A program made the position numbers and the translations under genes. From Desulfovibrionaceae bacterium UBA3823 (GTDB taxonomy: Bacteria > Desulfobacterota > Desulfovibrionia > Desulfovibrionales > Desulfovibrionaceae), in contig DFDR01000094.1 of the NCBI GenBank assembly GCA_002369295.1, positions 1 to 5,318 of the forward strand: DNA of 5,318 nt, written 5' to 3'. The notes below the pieces were generated by a model. That model saw only the letters and a list, made by a program, of their open reading frames with translations, was not told the origin of the DNA and made no database searches. Of the stretch, positions 1 to 5,318 are shown piece by piece; within the stretch, counting starts at the first letter, position 1, and every line of letters starts with the position of its first letter.

Positions 1-60
1 ACGCCGGAAAGCCGGCGCCCGTCCTGGGCACGCCAGAACGGTCCGGCAAACATGCGCTGC

Positions 61-246
61 TCACGTTCCAAAATTGGGAATGCTCTTCACGAATCTAGCG
101 GCGACGGCTGACTCGCCGCCCGTGTATCCGTGCTCGTCCCTGAGGCGCTCGAAGATGCGCTGGAACGTACGGCTCTGCTTCGGCAGTCGCTCTTCCATGT
201 CCTTCTGCATGCAGTCTGGGCCGCAGCTGGCCATCTTGTCCTTCAT
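61..246 (-). pseudogene. Decayed IS21-family istA transposase fragment
   Basis: An open stretch on the minus strand encodes about 60 residues. The part from about 189 to 88 reads LPKQSRTFQRIFERLRDEHG followed by YTGGESAVAARFV. This matches the helix-turn-helix-type block of IS21 IstA transposases, which typically reads PKKQRHTAKRIFERLRDE.G(F/Y)TGG followed by a short variable stretch and a V-x-x-(Y/F)-V motif. Full IstA is about 340-500 residues. Here the N-terminal recognition domain and the DDE catalytic domain are not seen, and the frame hits a TGA at 63-61 just after the motif. No istB partner is visible, so this is a remnant, not an active element. The open frame can be extended upstream to 375, but that part does not resemble IstA; 246 is simply the ATG nearest the similarity and is not claimed as a real start. 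The downstream side may continue in another frame beyond position 1. The family call rests on recognising one short block. Confidence 0.55.
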
Positions 247-373
247 CACTGGGGATGCCCGCAGTGAAAACAGCTCTTTATGCTGACAGCTTGTTGTGAC
301 AGTTGAGGTGGCGCCGGAGCCCCGGCACTCCCAAGGTTCGAGGCAGAGCCAAACAAATCTCCCTGCCTGGCCC

Positions 374-473
374 AAAAGCTGCGATGAAGCAGGGACTCGG
401 CAGGGAGAACTGCGATGTGACGTGCGTACAGGGTGACTTCTAGTCCAACTCTCTGAGTTTACGCAGCTTTTTT
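374..473 (+). repeat. 10-bp inverted repeat closing a ~100-nt stem, ends in T6
   Basis: AAAAGCTGCG at 374-383 is the exact reverse complement of CGCAGCTTTT at 462-471, and the T run continues to 473. Between the arms lies a smaller perfect hairpin (AACTC 447-451 / GAGTT 455-459, 3-nt loop). Read on the plus strand this has the form of a roughly 100-nt RNA closed by a terminal stem with a U tail. I found no convincing promoter upstream and recognise no RNA family, so it may equally be a chance or insertion-related repeat. Confidence 0.4.
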
Positions 474-604
474 ATAGATCCACAACGTGGGAAACGATGA
501 GTGCATCCCAATTCAGCAGGCCGGATTGCAACGGGCTGCACGGCAACACTCTAGGCGCCCGCCCATACCCTTCAGGGGACTCAGCGCAACGCCATGGCGG
601 CAAC

Positions 605-613
605 TGGTATAAT
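605..613 (+). promoter_or_regulatory. Extended -10 match (TGGTATAAT) with no -35
   Basis: TGGTATAAT at 605-613 is a perfect extended -10 hexamer (TATAAT 608-613 with a TG one base before it). No acceptable -35 lies 16-18 bp upstream (the region reads about CGCAAC). A transcript from here would run antisense into the 3' end of ispB, with no gene to serve. It sits in an AT-rich patch next to the ispB terminator, so it may be fortuitous. Confidence 0.2.
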
Positions 614-618
614 ATGGT

Positions 619-639
619 AAAAAACTGAATAATTTCAGT
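619..639 (-). terminator. Intrinsic terminator after ispB
   Basis: On the minus strand, 17 nt past the ispB stop, ACTGAA and TTCAGT (639-634 and 629-624) form a perfect 6-bp stem around a 4-nt loop. It runs straight into five further T (623-619). The position and U tail fit a rho-independent terminator ending the tviB-ispB unit. The stem is AT-rich for such a GC-rich genome. A competing 10-bp inverted repeat (GTAAAAAACT 617-626 / AGTTTTTTAC 650-659) overlaps it and includes the ispB stop codon. Confidence 0.6.
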
Positions 640-655
640 ATATCCACATAGTTTT

Positions 656-1627
656 TTACTTCTTGCGGTCCCGAACGTAGTCGGCCATCTGGAGCAGTAT
701 GCCGCGCTCCTTGGCGTCGGGAACAGCATCGAGGGCTGTTCTGGCAAGGGAAAGGTAGCCTTCGGCCGCCTCGCGGGTCTTGGCGTCGTAGCCCCGCTCG
801 CGGACAGCGGCGCAGATGGCATCGACGTCGGCCTGAGTAAATGTGCCTTGCTCGAAGGCCTTGTCGAAGGATGCCCTCGAGGCTGCGTCCAGGGCGTTGC
901 GGTACATCTGCAGAGGAGGCGTGAGCTTGCCCTCGCGCAGGTCGCCGCCCGTAGGCTTGCCCGTGGCTTCTTCCGGCGCGCAGTCGAGCGCGTCGTCCAC
1001 CATCTGGAAGGCCATGCCGATGTTTTCGCCGAAGGTTTTCAGGGCCTCCACGCCCGCTTCTGGAGCGCCGGCGAAGATGGCCCCCATTTCGCAGGCAGAG
1101 CGGATGAGGCAGGCGGTCTTGCCTTTGATGATGCTGGCGTACTCCTCCTGGGTGAGCCCTGTGTTGTGCATGGCGTGCAGCTCCAGAATCTCGCCGGCGC
1201 AGGTGTCGGCCGTGGCCCTGGAGAAGACCGCGCAGAGTCTGGGATCGCCGAAGGAGGCCACGCAGGCGTTGGCTTCGGAAAGCAGGGCATCGCCGGCCAG
1301 GATGGTCTCGGTCGTGCCGAAGACCGTGTGGCAGGCAGGCTTGCCCCGGCGGGTGGCCGCGCTGTCGATGACGTCGTCGTGCATGAGGGTGGCGGCGTGG
1401 AGCATTTCGAGCGTGCAGCCGAGCGTGTAGACGCGCTTGTCCTGGCAGCCGAAGAGGCGCGCCGCAAGGACGGTCAGCAGGGGGCGCAGGCGCTTGCCGC
1501 CCGAGACAACGGTATGCGAGGCCGCAGGGCGCACGGGCGCCGGCAGCGTCTGGAGAAGCGCATCGAGGGCCTGGTTGATGGCGGGCAGCTCGAGGGCGAG
1601 GCGGGCTTTCAGAAGGATAGTGGCCAT
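656..1627 (-). CDS. ispB: Long-chain polyprenyl diphosphate synthase (IspB type)
   Basis: This 323-residue protein is a trans-polyprenyl diphosphate synthase. It condenses isopentenyl diphosphate units onto an allylic diphosphate to make the isoprenoid tail of a respiratory quinone. Family motifs appear in order: GGKRLRP (43-49), the first Asp-rich motif HDDVID (DDxxD at 84-88), RRGKP (93-97), GD at 112-113, IIKGKTA (166-172), the second Asp-rich motif DDALD (211-215), and GGDLREGKLT (227-236). The fifth residue before the first DDxxD is Ala79, a small residue as in long-chain (C30-C45) enzymes; short-chain farnesyl or geranylgeranyl synthases usually have a bulky residue there. The length is normal. 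The frame stays open far upstream into tviB, but the ATG at 1627 has AAGGA six bases before it (1634-1638) and starts the family N terminus. It follows tviB by 77 bp on the same strand. Exact chain length cannot be read from sequence; hexaprenyl, for MK-6, would fit a Desulfovibrio-type host (inference). Confidence 0.93.
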   Translation of the reverse strand: MATILLKARLALELPAINQALDALLQTLPAPVRPAASHTVVSGGKRLRPLLTVLAARLFGCQDKRVYTLGCTLEMLHAATLMHDDVIDSAATRRGKPACHTVFGTTETILAGDALLSEANACVASFGDPRLCAVFSRATADTCAGEILELHAMHNTGLTQEEYASIIKGKTACLIRSACEMGAIFAGAPEAGVEALKTFGENIGMAFQMVDDALDCAPEEATGKPTGGDLREGKLTPPLQMYRNALDAASRASFDKAFEQGTFTQADVDAICAAVRERGYDAKTREAAEGYLSLARTALDAVPDAKERGILLQMADYVRDRKK

Positions 1628-1654
1628 GGTCTTTCCTTGCGGAGGCGGGGCTTG

Positions 1655-1689
1655 GCCGGCGTCCGCTCCGGAGAGGAAGGGACGCCGGC
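1655..1689 (-). repeat. Perfect 10-bp hairpin between tviB and ispB
   Basis: GCCGGCGTCC at 1655-1664 is the exact reverse complement of GGACGCCGGC at 1680-1689, with a 15-nt loop that holds a further 8-bp palindrome (CTCCGGAG 1666-1673). It lies in the 77-bp gap between the tviB stop and the ispB start. No T run follows it on the minus strand, so it is not a classical intrinsic terminator. It could be an RNA processing or stability element that sets different tviB and ispB levels (inference). Confidence 0.6.
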
Positions 1690-1704
1690 TGTGGAGATCT
1701 GGCG

Positions 1705-3018
<1,314 letters not shown>

Positions 3019-3064
3019 GAACAGGATCCTTTACTCAAGAGGCTATCTGTGACACTGAAAAGAC
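3019..3064. promoter_or_regulatory. 46-bp divergent gap between tviB and DUF2065 gene
   Basis: This short gap must serve both tviB (minus) and the DUF2065 gene (plus). It holds the tviB ribosome binding site, but no confident promoter for either gene. The best minus-strand -10 candidate is TAAAAT (3080-3075), which lies inside the DUF2065 coding start and lacks a matching -35. On the plus strand TATCTG (3044-3049) is a poor -10. Any promoters probably overlap the opposite gene's 5' end. Confidence 0.3.
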
Positions 3065-3265
3065 ATGTTGTCGGATTTTAATGCAGGACTCTTCTTCAAG
3101 GCCGTGGGCCTTGCCCTTTTCCTGGAAGGCGTGCTCTGGGCCGCTTCGCCCGGCGCCATGAAGCGCGCCATGGCCGAACTGCTCAGGCGGGACGATCAGT
3201 CGGTGCGCGCCGTCGGGCTCTGCGGCATGGGCCTTGGCCTGCTCGTCTGCTGGCTCTTCGGCTAG
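3065..3265 (+). CDS. DUF2065 (YjeT-type) small inner-membrane protein
   Basis: This 66-residue protein has two predicted membrane segments, about 7-28 and 48-65, joined by a short basic, charged stretch (MKRAMAELLRRDDQSVR, 32-48). The layout matches DUF2065, the family of Escherichia coli YjeT: a first helix containing a Glu-Gly pair (here Glu21-Gly22) followed by a Pro (Pro29), a basic helix with an LL(R)-type run, an Arg leading into the second helix, and a total of about 60-65 residues. The function of the family is not established. The ATG at 3065 gives the right length, but its ribosome binding site is weak (GAAAAG just upstream), so low expression or use of the TTG at 3068 is possible. 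It is the only plus-strand gene in the window, divergent from tviB. Its TAG stop overlaps the ubiE stop on the opposite strand, and no intrinsic terminator follows. Confidence 0.82.
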   Translation: MLSDFNAGLFFKAVGLALFLEGVLWAASPGAMKRAMAELLRRDDQSVRAVGLCGMGLGLLVCWLFG

Positions 3266-3975
3266 GCTCCTTTCTCGCCGACGTGCAGGCAGACGATGCC
3301 GCTGGTGAGCTTTTCGTAGCGCACCTTGGCAAAGCCGGCATCTTCCATCTCCTTCCTGAGCTCCCTGGCGCTCGGGAAGGCCATGATGGTGCGGGCAAGG
3401 TAGGCATAGGCGCCGCTGTCGCGGGAGACGAGCCGTCCAATGGCGGGCAGAAGGCGGGTCAGGTAGACGTTGTAGAGGCCGCCCCAGATTTTGTCCCTGC
3501 CGGAGCCGAACTCGAGGATGCAGGCCCTGCCGCCCGGAACCAGCACGCGGTGCATCTCCTTCAGCGCTTCGGCGCGCGGCAGAATGTTGCGTATGCCGAA
3601 GGCGATGGTGACGCTGTCCACCGAATTGTCAGGCAGGGGCAGGCGCTTCCCGTCGGCCGCCACGGGCAGGATGCCCGTCTCAAGCCGGCGCGCCAGCTTC
3701 TTCTGCCCGAGCGCCAGCATGGGCGGGCAGAAGTCCATGGCGATCACCTTGTACTCGGGATGGTTCCTGCGCAGGGCGAAGCTGACGTCCAGCGTGCCGG
3801 CTGCCAGGTCGAGAAAGCGGTGCGTGGGCCCCCGCCAGACGGAATTCGCCAGCTCCCGGCGCCACCAGCAGTCGATGCCGAGGGAAAGGACGTGGTTGAG
3901 CAGGTCGTAGAAGCGCGCAATGCGCCCGAACATGCCGGCAACGGCCTGGTCGTGCTCTCGGACGCCCCCGCTCAC
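3262..3975 (-). CDS. ubiE: Demethylmenaquinone C-methyltransferase UbiE/MenG
   Basis: This 237-residue SAM-dependent methyltransferase should methylate the ring of demethylmenaquinone, the last step of menaquinone synthesis; the family also acts in ubiquinone synthesis, but no other ubiquinone gene is seen here. Family features are MFGRIARFYDLLNHVLSLGID (15-35), motif I FLDLAAGTLDVS (54-65), acidic Asp81 that would bind the SAM ribose, AADG (106-109), TIAFGIRN (123-130), VLVPGGRACILEF (144-156), and the C-terminal block AYAYLARTIMAFP through LTSGIVCLHVGEK. Motif I has Leu62 where the usual form is (A/G)GTGD. The start is GTG at 3975, inside the GTGA that also holds the TGA of the preceding small gene. 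GGGGAGG (3988-3982) sits six bases upstream, so translation is strong and probably coupled. The stop shares a CTAG with the convergent DUF2065 gene. ispB, the tail synthase for the same quinone, lies further along the same strand. Confidence 0.93.
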   Translation of the reverse strand: MSGGVREHDQAVAGMFGRIARFYDLLNHVLSLGIDCWWRRELANSVWRGPTHRFLDLAAGTLDVSFALRRNHPEYKVIAMDFCPPMLALGQKKLARRLETGILPVAADGKRLPLPDNSVDSVTIAFGIRNILPRAEALKEMHRVLVPGGRACILEFGSGRDKIWGGLYNVYLTRLLPAIGRLVSRDSGAYAYLARTIMAFPSARELRKEMEDAGFAKVRYEKLTSGIVCLHVGEKGA

Positions 3976-4160
3976 TTGTCGCCTCCCCTGGTCTTGGCCT
4001 TGGGTTCGGCCGGCGCGCTTTCAAGTATCGTGTTCAGGACAATCCTGTAGATGCTGGGGAAGACGTCGCCGATGTTGGCCGCTGAGACGGTGCGGCATTC
4101 GATGAGCTTGGCCGTCAGCTCCTTGGCTACCTGAAGAGCCTCTTTCTGGTCTTTGTCCAT
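3972..4160 (-). CDS. Unrecognised 62-residue protein, first gene of the ubiE unit
   Basis: I do not recognise this protein by name. It is predicted cytosolic, with no signal peptide or membrane segment. Residues 1-22 form a charged helix (KEALQVAKELTAKLIEC), followed by a turn (RTVSAANIGD), a second helix (VFPSIYRIVLNTILES) and a flexible Pro/Lys-rich tail (APAEPKAKTRGGDK). The two-helix core suggests a small binding or adaptor protein, but no function can be assigned. The ATG at 4160 is preferred over the in-frame GTG at 4169 because GAGGTG (4172-4167) lies at normal spacing before the ATG but overlaps that GTG. Its TGA overlaps the ubiE GTG by 4 nt and its last codons carry the ubiE ribosome binding site, so the two are very probably co-transcribed and coupled. 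Its coding-like composition and coupling to ubiE argue it is real. Confidence 0.75.
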   Translation of the reverse strand: MDKDQKEALQVAKELTAKLIECRTVSAANIGDVFPSIYRIVLNTILESAPAEPKAKTRGGDK

Positions 4161-4166
4161 GGTCGC

Positions 4167-4172
4167 CACCTC
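4167..4172 (-). promoter_or_regulatory. Ribosome binding site that fixes the small gene's start
   Basis: GAGGTG (4172-4167) lies six bases before the ATG at 4160. The upstream in-frame GTG (4169-4167) is itself part of this site, so it is unlikely to be the start. The site begins only about 10 bases after the T8 run of the terminator-like hairpin, so folding of the leader could affect ribosome access as well as transcription. Confidence 0.6.
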
Positions 4173-4181
4173 AAGCGCGCT

Positions 4182-4237
4182 AAAAAAAACCCGTCACCGG
4201 GGAATGGCCAGACCCACCATGGATCAAGCCCGACGGG
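4182..4237 (-). terminator. Terminator-like hairpin with T8, just before the small gene's RBS
   Basis: On the minus strand, CCCGTC (4237-4232) pairs with GACGGG (4195-4190), followed directly by eight T (4189-4182). The stem can extend: GGG (4231-4229) with a CCC in 4202-4199 across a small bulge, then ATGG (4220-4217) with CCAT (4207-4204). A shorter competitor, CCCG-GTGA-CGGG with a GNRA-type loop (4201-4190), also ends at the T run. This is the form of an intrinsic terminator, but it ends only about 10 bases before the ribosome binding site of the next gene. It must therefore be leaky, conditional (attenuation) or a terminator of the upstream coiled-coil gene. Confidence 0.5.
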
Positions 4238-4281
4238 GAAAGAACGGAAACGGCAGCCCCCGCCCTTTTTTTGATGCTCGA

Positions 4282-4315
4282 CCTCCCGCCAGACAATCCA
4301 GTGCCTGGCGGGAGG
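4282..4315 (-). repeat. Perfect 11-bp hairpin in the ubiE-operon leader
   Basis: CCTCCCGCCAG at 4282-4292 is the exact reverse complement of CTGGCGGGAGG at 4305-4315, with a 12-nt loop. A T7 run (4266-4272) and an A6 run (4318-4323) flank it on the plus strand and could add A-U pairs. Neither strand has a T run directly after the stem, so it is not a standard terminator. It would lie about 12 nt after the predicted transcription start of the small gene-ubiE unit. Confidence 0.65.
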
Positions 4316-4333
4316 AGAAAAAATTGAGGTCTG

Positions 4334-4362
4334 AAGATAGCCTCTGGCATAGTCGATTGCAA
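4334..4362 (-). promoter_or_regulatory. Candidate sigma70 promoter for the small gene-ubiE unit
   Basis: On the minus strand TTGCAA (4362-4357, 4 of 6 to TTGACA) and TATCTT (4339-4334, 4 of 6 to TATAAT) are 17 bp apart, the optimal spacing. Transcription would begin near 4327, giving a leader of roughly 165 nt before the ATG at 4160. The motif quality is only moderate, but the location in the gap after the coiled-coil gene is right. Confidence 0.45.
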
Positions 4363-4380
4363 GGGTTGCAGATCTTGCGG

Positions 4381-4399
4381 AAAAAGGCCGGATCAGCCT
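4381..4399 (-). terminator. Weak terminator overlapping the coiled-coil gene stop
   Basis: On the minus strand AGGC (4399-4396) and GCCT (4388-4385) form a 4-bp stem across the TGA stop, followed by four T (4384-4381). The stem is short, so this is at best a weak intrinsic terminator for the coiled-coil gene. Confidence 0.22.
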
Positions 4400-5318
4400 G
4401 CGTCCTCCATGTCGGCAACGAGCGCCGCAATCTCCTCGCGCAGTATCCTGGCGCAGATTTCGGCAGCCGTCTGCTCCACGGCCTTGGGCGTGGTGCGCTG
4501 CAGAGCCTGGTCCGCGTCCCTGCGCAGGGCGATCAGCGCCTCCTGGTTGCGCTCCTCCTTCTCCAGCAGGTGCGCTATGGCCCGGGAGAGCCGCTCGATG
4601 CCCTCCATGAGGGCCGGATCGGCCTCCTGAACCAGGTCGGCCTGCCGCTCAGCCATGGAGACGAGCTGGGCCACCTTGCGTTCCATGCTGAGCACGGCGG
4701 CGTCGATCCTGCCTTCCAGGGCGCCCATGCGCGAGGCAACTTCGGTGACGCTTCTCGCCTGGGCGGGCATGCGCTCTTCGACCTGCTCGCGCATCCGGCC
4801 CTCGAAGGCCGAAAGCCTCGCGCCCAGATCGGCAAGCTTGCCGGAAAGCTCGTTCTCCAGTTCGCTGCGGGATGCCGAGAGCAGGGCGACCTTCTCCTCC
4901 ACGGCTGCAAGGCCGGCTTCCTGCCCTGCGCCGCTCTGGCTATCCAGCCTGGCGGCCATTTCGTCCAGCGTCGCGCGGATCTTGCTGCTGCCCGCTTCCT
5001 GGGCGTCCTTCACCGCATCGATGTCGGCGCGGAGGGTCGTTTCCAGCCTCGAGGCAAGCGCCGTGAAGCGGCTTTCAGCGCTGCTTCCGACCCTGTCTTC
5101 GATGGCAGCGAGGGATTCGGCCATGCTGTCGAGACGCTCTCTGGCCTCTCTGGCGCTCCGGCCTCCCTCCTCCTGCAGGCCGTCGAGGCGCTTGGCGAGG
5201 GCGGTCTGTCCGGAGACGATGCCTTCGCCTGCGGCTTCAGCCCGGCCAAGGCGGGCTTCGAGGCTGTCGAGACGCTGCGCCTGCCCTGCGCTCTGCCCGC
5301 CAAGCTCCTGCTGGGCGG
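4393..5318 (-). CDS. Long coiled-coil protein, C-terminal part (start outside window)
   Basis: The frame is open from the right edge of the window to the TGA at 4395-4393, giving at least 307 residues; the start lies beyond 5318. An ATG at 5124 exists, but the same coiled-coil pattern continues upstream of it, so it is not the start. The sequence is Ala/Glu/Arg/Gln/Leu-rich, nearly free of Pro, and shows heptad-like spacing of hydrophobic residues throughout. There are recurrent RLDS/RLDG units near the edge and segments such as KRLDGLQEEG, SELENELSGKLADLGARLSAF and ERLSRAIAHLLEKEERNQEA. A short Pro break (TTPKAVEQ) precedes a C-terminal helix ending in REEIAALVADMEDAG. There is one Cys, and no membrane segment or enzyme motif in this part. 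I cannot assign a function: such proteins include scaffold, polar-organising and chromosome-associated types. It is separated from the ubiE unit by 230 bp with its own promoter and terminator signals. Confidence 0.8.
   Translation of the reverse strand, partial: AQQELGGQSAGQAQRLDSLEARLGRAEAAGEGIVSGQTALAKRLDGLQEEGGRSAREARERLDSMAESLAAIEDRVGSSAESRFTALASRLETTLRADIDAVKDAQEAGSSKIRATLDEMAARLDSQSGAGQEAGLAAVEEKVALLSASRSELENELSGKLADLGARLSAFEGRMREQVEERMPAQARSVTEVASRMGALEGRIDAAVLSMERKVAQLVSMAERQADLVQEADPALMEGIERLSRAIAHLLEKEERNQEALIALRRDADQALQRTTPKAVEQTAAEICARILREEIAALVADMEDAG
5125..5276 (-). repeat. Three in-frame 14-bp repeats in the coiled-coil gene
   Basis: GCTGTCGAGACGCT occurs exactly at 5125-5138 and 5263-5276, and with two mismatches at 5179-5192. 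The spacings are 54 and 84 bases, all multiples of three. On the minus strand they encode the RLD(S/G) units of the coiled coil, 28 and 18 residues apart. This suggests the rod grew by internal duplication. Confidence 0.6.

Larger units (their letters stand above)
247..618. other. Non-coding interval between istA remnant and ispB end
   Basis: No open frame in this stretch resembles a known protein on either strand. The longer open frames running into it from the right are out-of-frame shadows of ispB. It contains a 10-bp inverted repeat ending in a T run (374-473), several short GC hairpins (for example 313-326, and 341-368 with a 6-bp stem) and a 10-bp palindrome at 590-599. It is probably sequence disrupted by past insertion of the IS21-type element. 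I found no tRNA or other recognisable RNA in it. Confidence 0.5.

Noticed and set aside
2..17. 6-bp GC hairpin (CGCCGG / CCGGCG)
   Set aside because: It is short, has no T run on either side, and lies at the window edge; such stems are expected by chance in GC-rich DNA.
1..53. Minus-strand ATG at 53 opening a frame (MFAGPFWRAQDGRRLSG) that runs off the left edge
   Set aside because: Only 17 residues are visible, with no clear ribosome binding site and no recognisable motif. It may be a real partial gene or a frame-shifted piece of the istA remnant, but it cannot be supported.
331..350. GGTTCGAG resembling a tRNA T-loop
   Set aside because: The flanking bases do not form a T-arm, and no acceptor or anticodon stem fits around it.
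4290..4310. Sigma54-like GGCAC...TTG on the minus strand
   Set aside because: The GG is followed at the required 10-bp distance by TC in place of GC, and the match falls in the loop and arm of the 11-bp hairpin.
4180..4362. Open frame through the ubiE leader ending at the T8 run, possibly a leader peptide
   Set aside because: Its only ATG lies in the promoter spacer, upstream of the predicted transcript start. A GGGAGG in the hairpin arm is followed by ATC, not a normal start codon. No regulatory run of one amino acid is present except a final Phe-Phe.

Overview
This window is GC-rich and gene-dense. It looks like a chromosomal segment of a delta-proteobacterium, most likely a Desulfovibrionaceae-type sulfate reducer. 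That is an inference from the overall protein style, the high GC, and the pairing of a UbiE/MenG methyltransferase with a long-chain polyprenyl diphosphate synthase in a menaquinone-type setting; no rRNA or other phylogenetic marker is present.

Layout. Positions 1-655 hold no intact gene. The left part carries a decayed fragment of an IS21-family istA transposase on the minus strand (about 61-246). The rest is non-coding, with a 10-bp inverted repeat ending in a T run (374-473) and an AT-rich terminator-like hairpin (619-639) just past the end of ispB. Next, on the minus strand, comes a putative two-gene unit: a TviB/WbpO-type UDP-N-acetylhexosamine 6-dehydrogenase (1705-3018) followed after 77 bp by an IspB-type long-chain polyprenyl diphosphate synthase (656-1627). 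The gap between them contains a perfect 10-bp hairpin. A single plus-strand gene, a 66-residue DUF2065 membrane protein (3065-3265), is divergent from tviB (46 bp apart) and convergent with ubiE, sharing one CTAG as both stop codons.

Right of it on the minus strand lie ubiE/menG (3262-3975, GTG start) and a 62-residue unrecognised gene (3972-4160). The two overlap by 4 nt and are probably translationally coupled. Their upstream region (4161-4392) holds a plausible sigma70 promoter, a perfect 11-bp hairpin and, right before the ribosome binding site, a terminator-like hairpin with a run of eight T. This arrangement could be an attenuator-type leader. The window ends inside a minus-strand gene for a long Ala/Glu/Arg-rich coiled-coil protein (4393 to beyond 5318) whose start lies outside the window.

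How the genes fit together: IspB makes the isoprenoid tail and UbiE/MenG does the last C-methylation of demethylmenaquinone, so two steps of menaquinone formation flank the locus. TviB supplies a uronic-acid-type nucleotide sugar for surface polysaccharide or O-antigen and has no evident metabolic tie to quinones, apart from sharing an operon with the prenyl synthase. I see no phage, CRISPR, toxin-antitoxin or defence system. The most unusual items are the leader of the ubiE operon and the minus-plus-minus gene order, which lacks terminators at the ubiE/DUF2065 junction.
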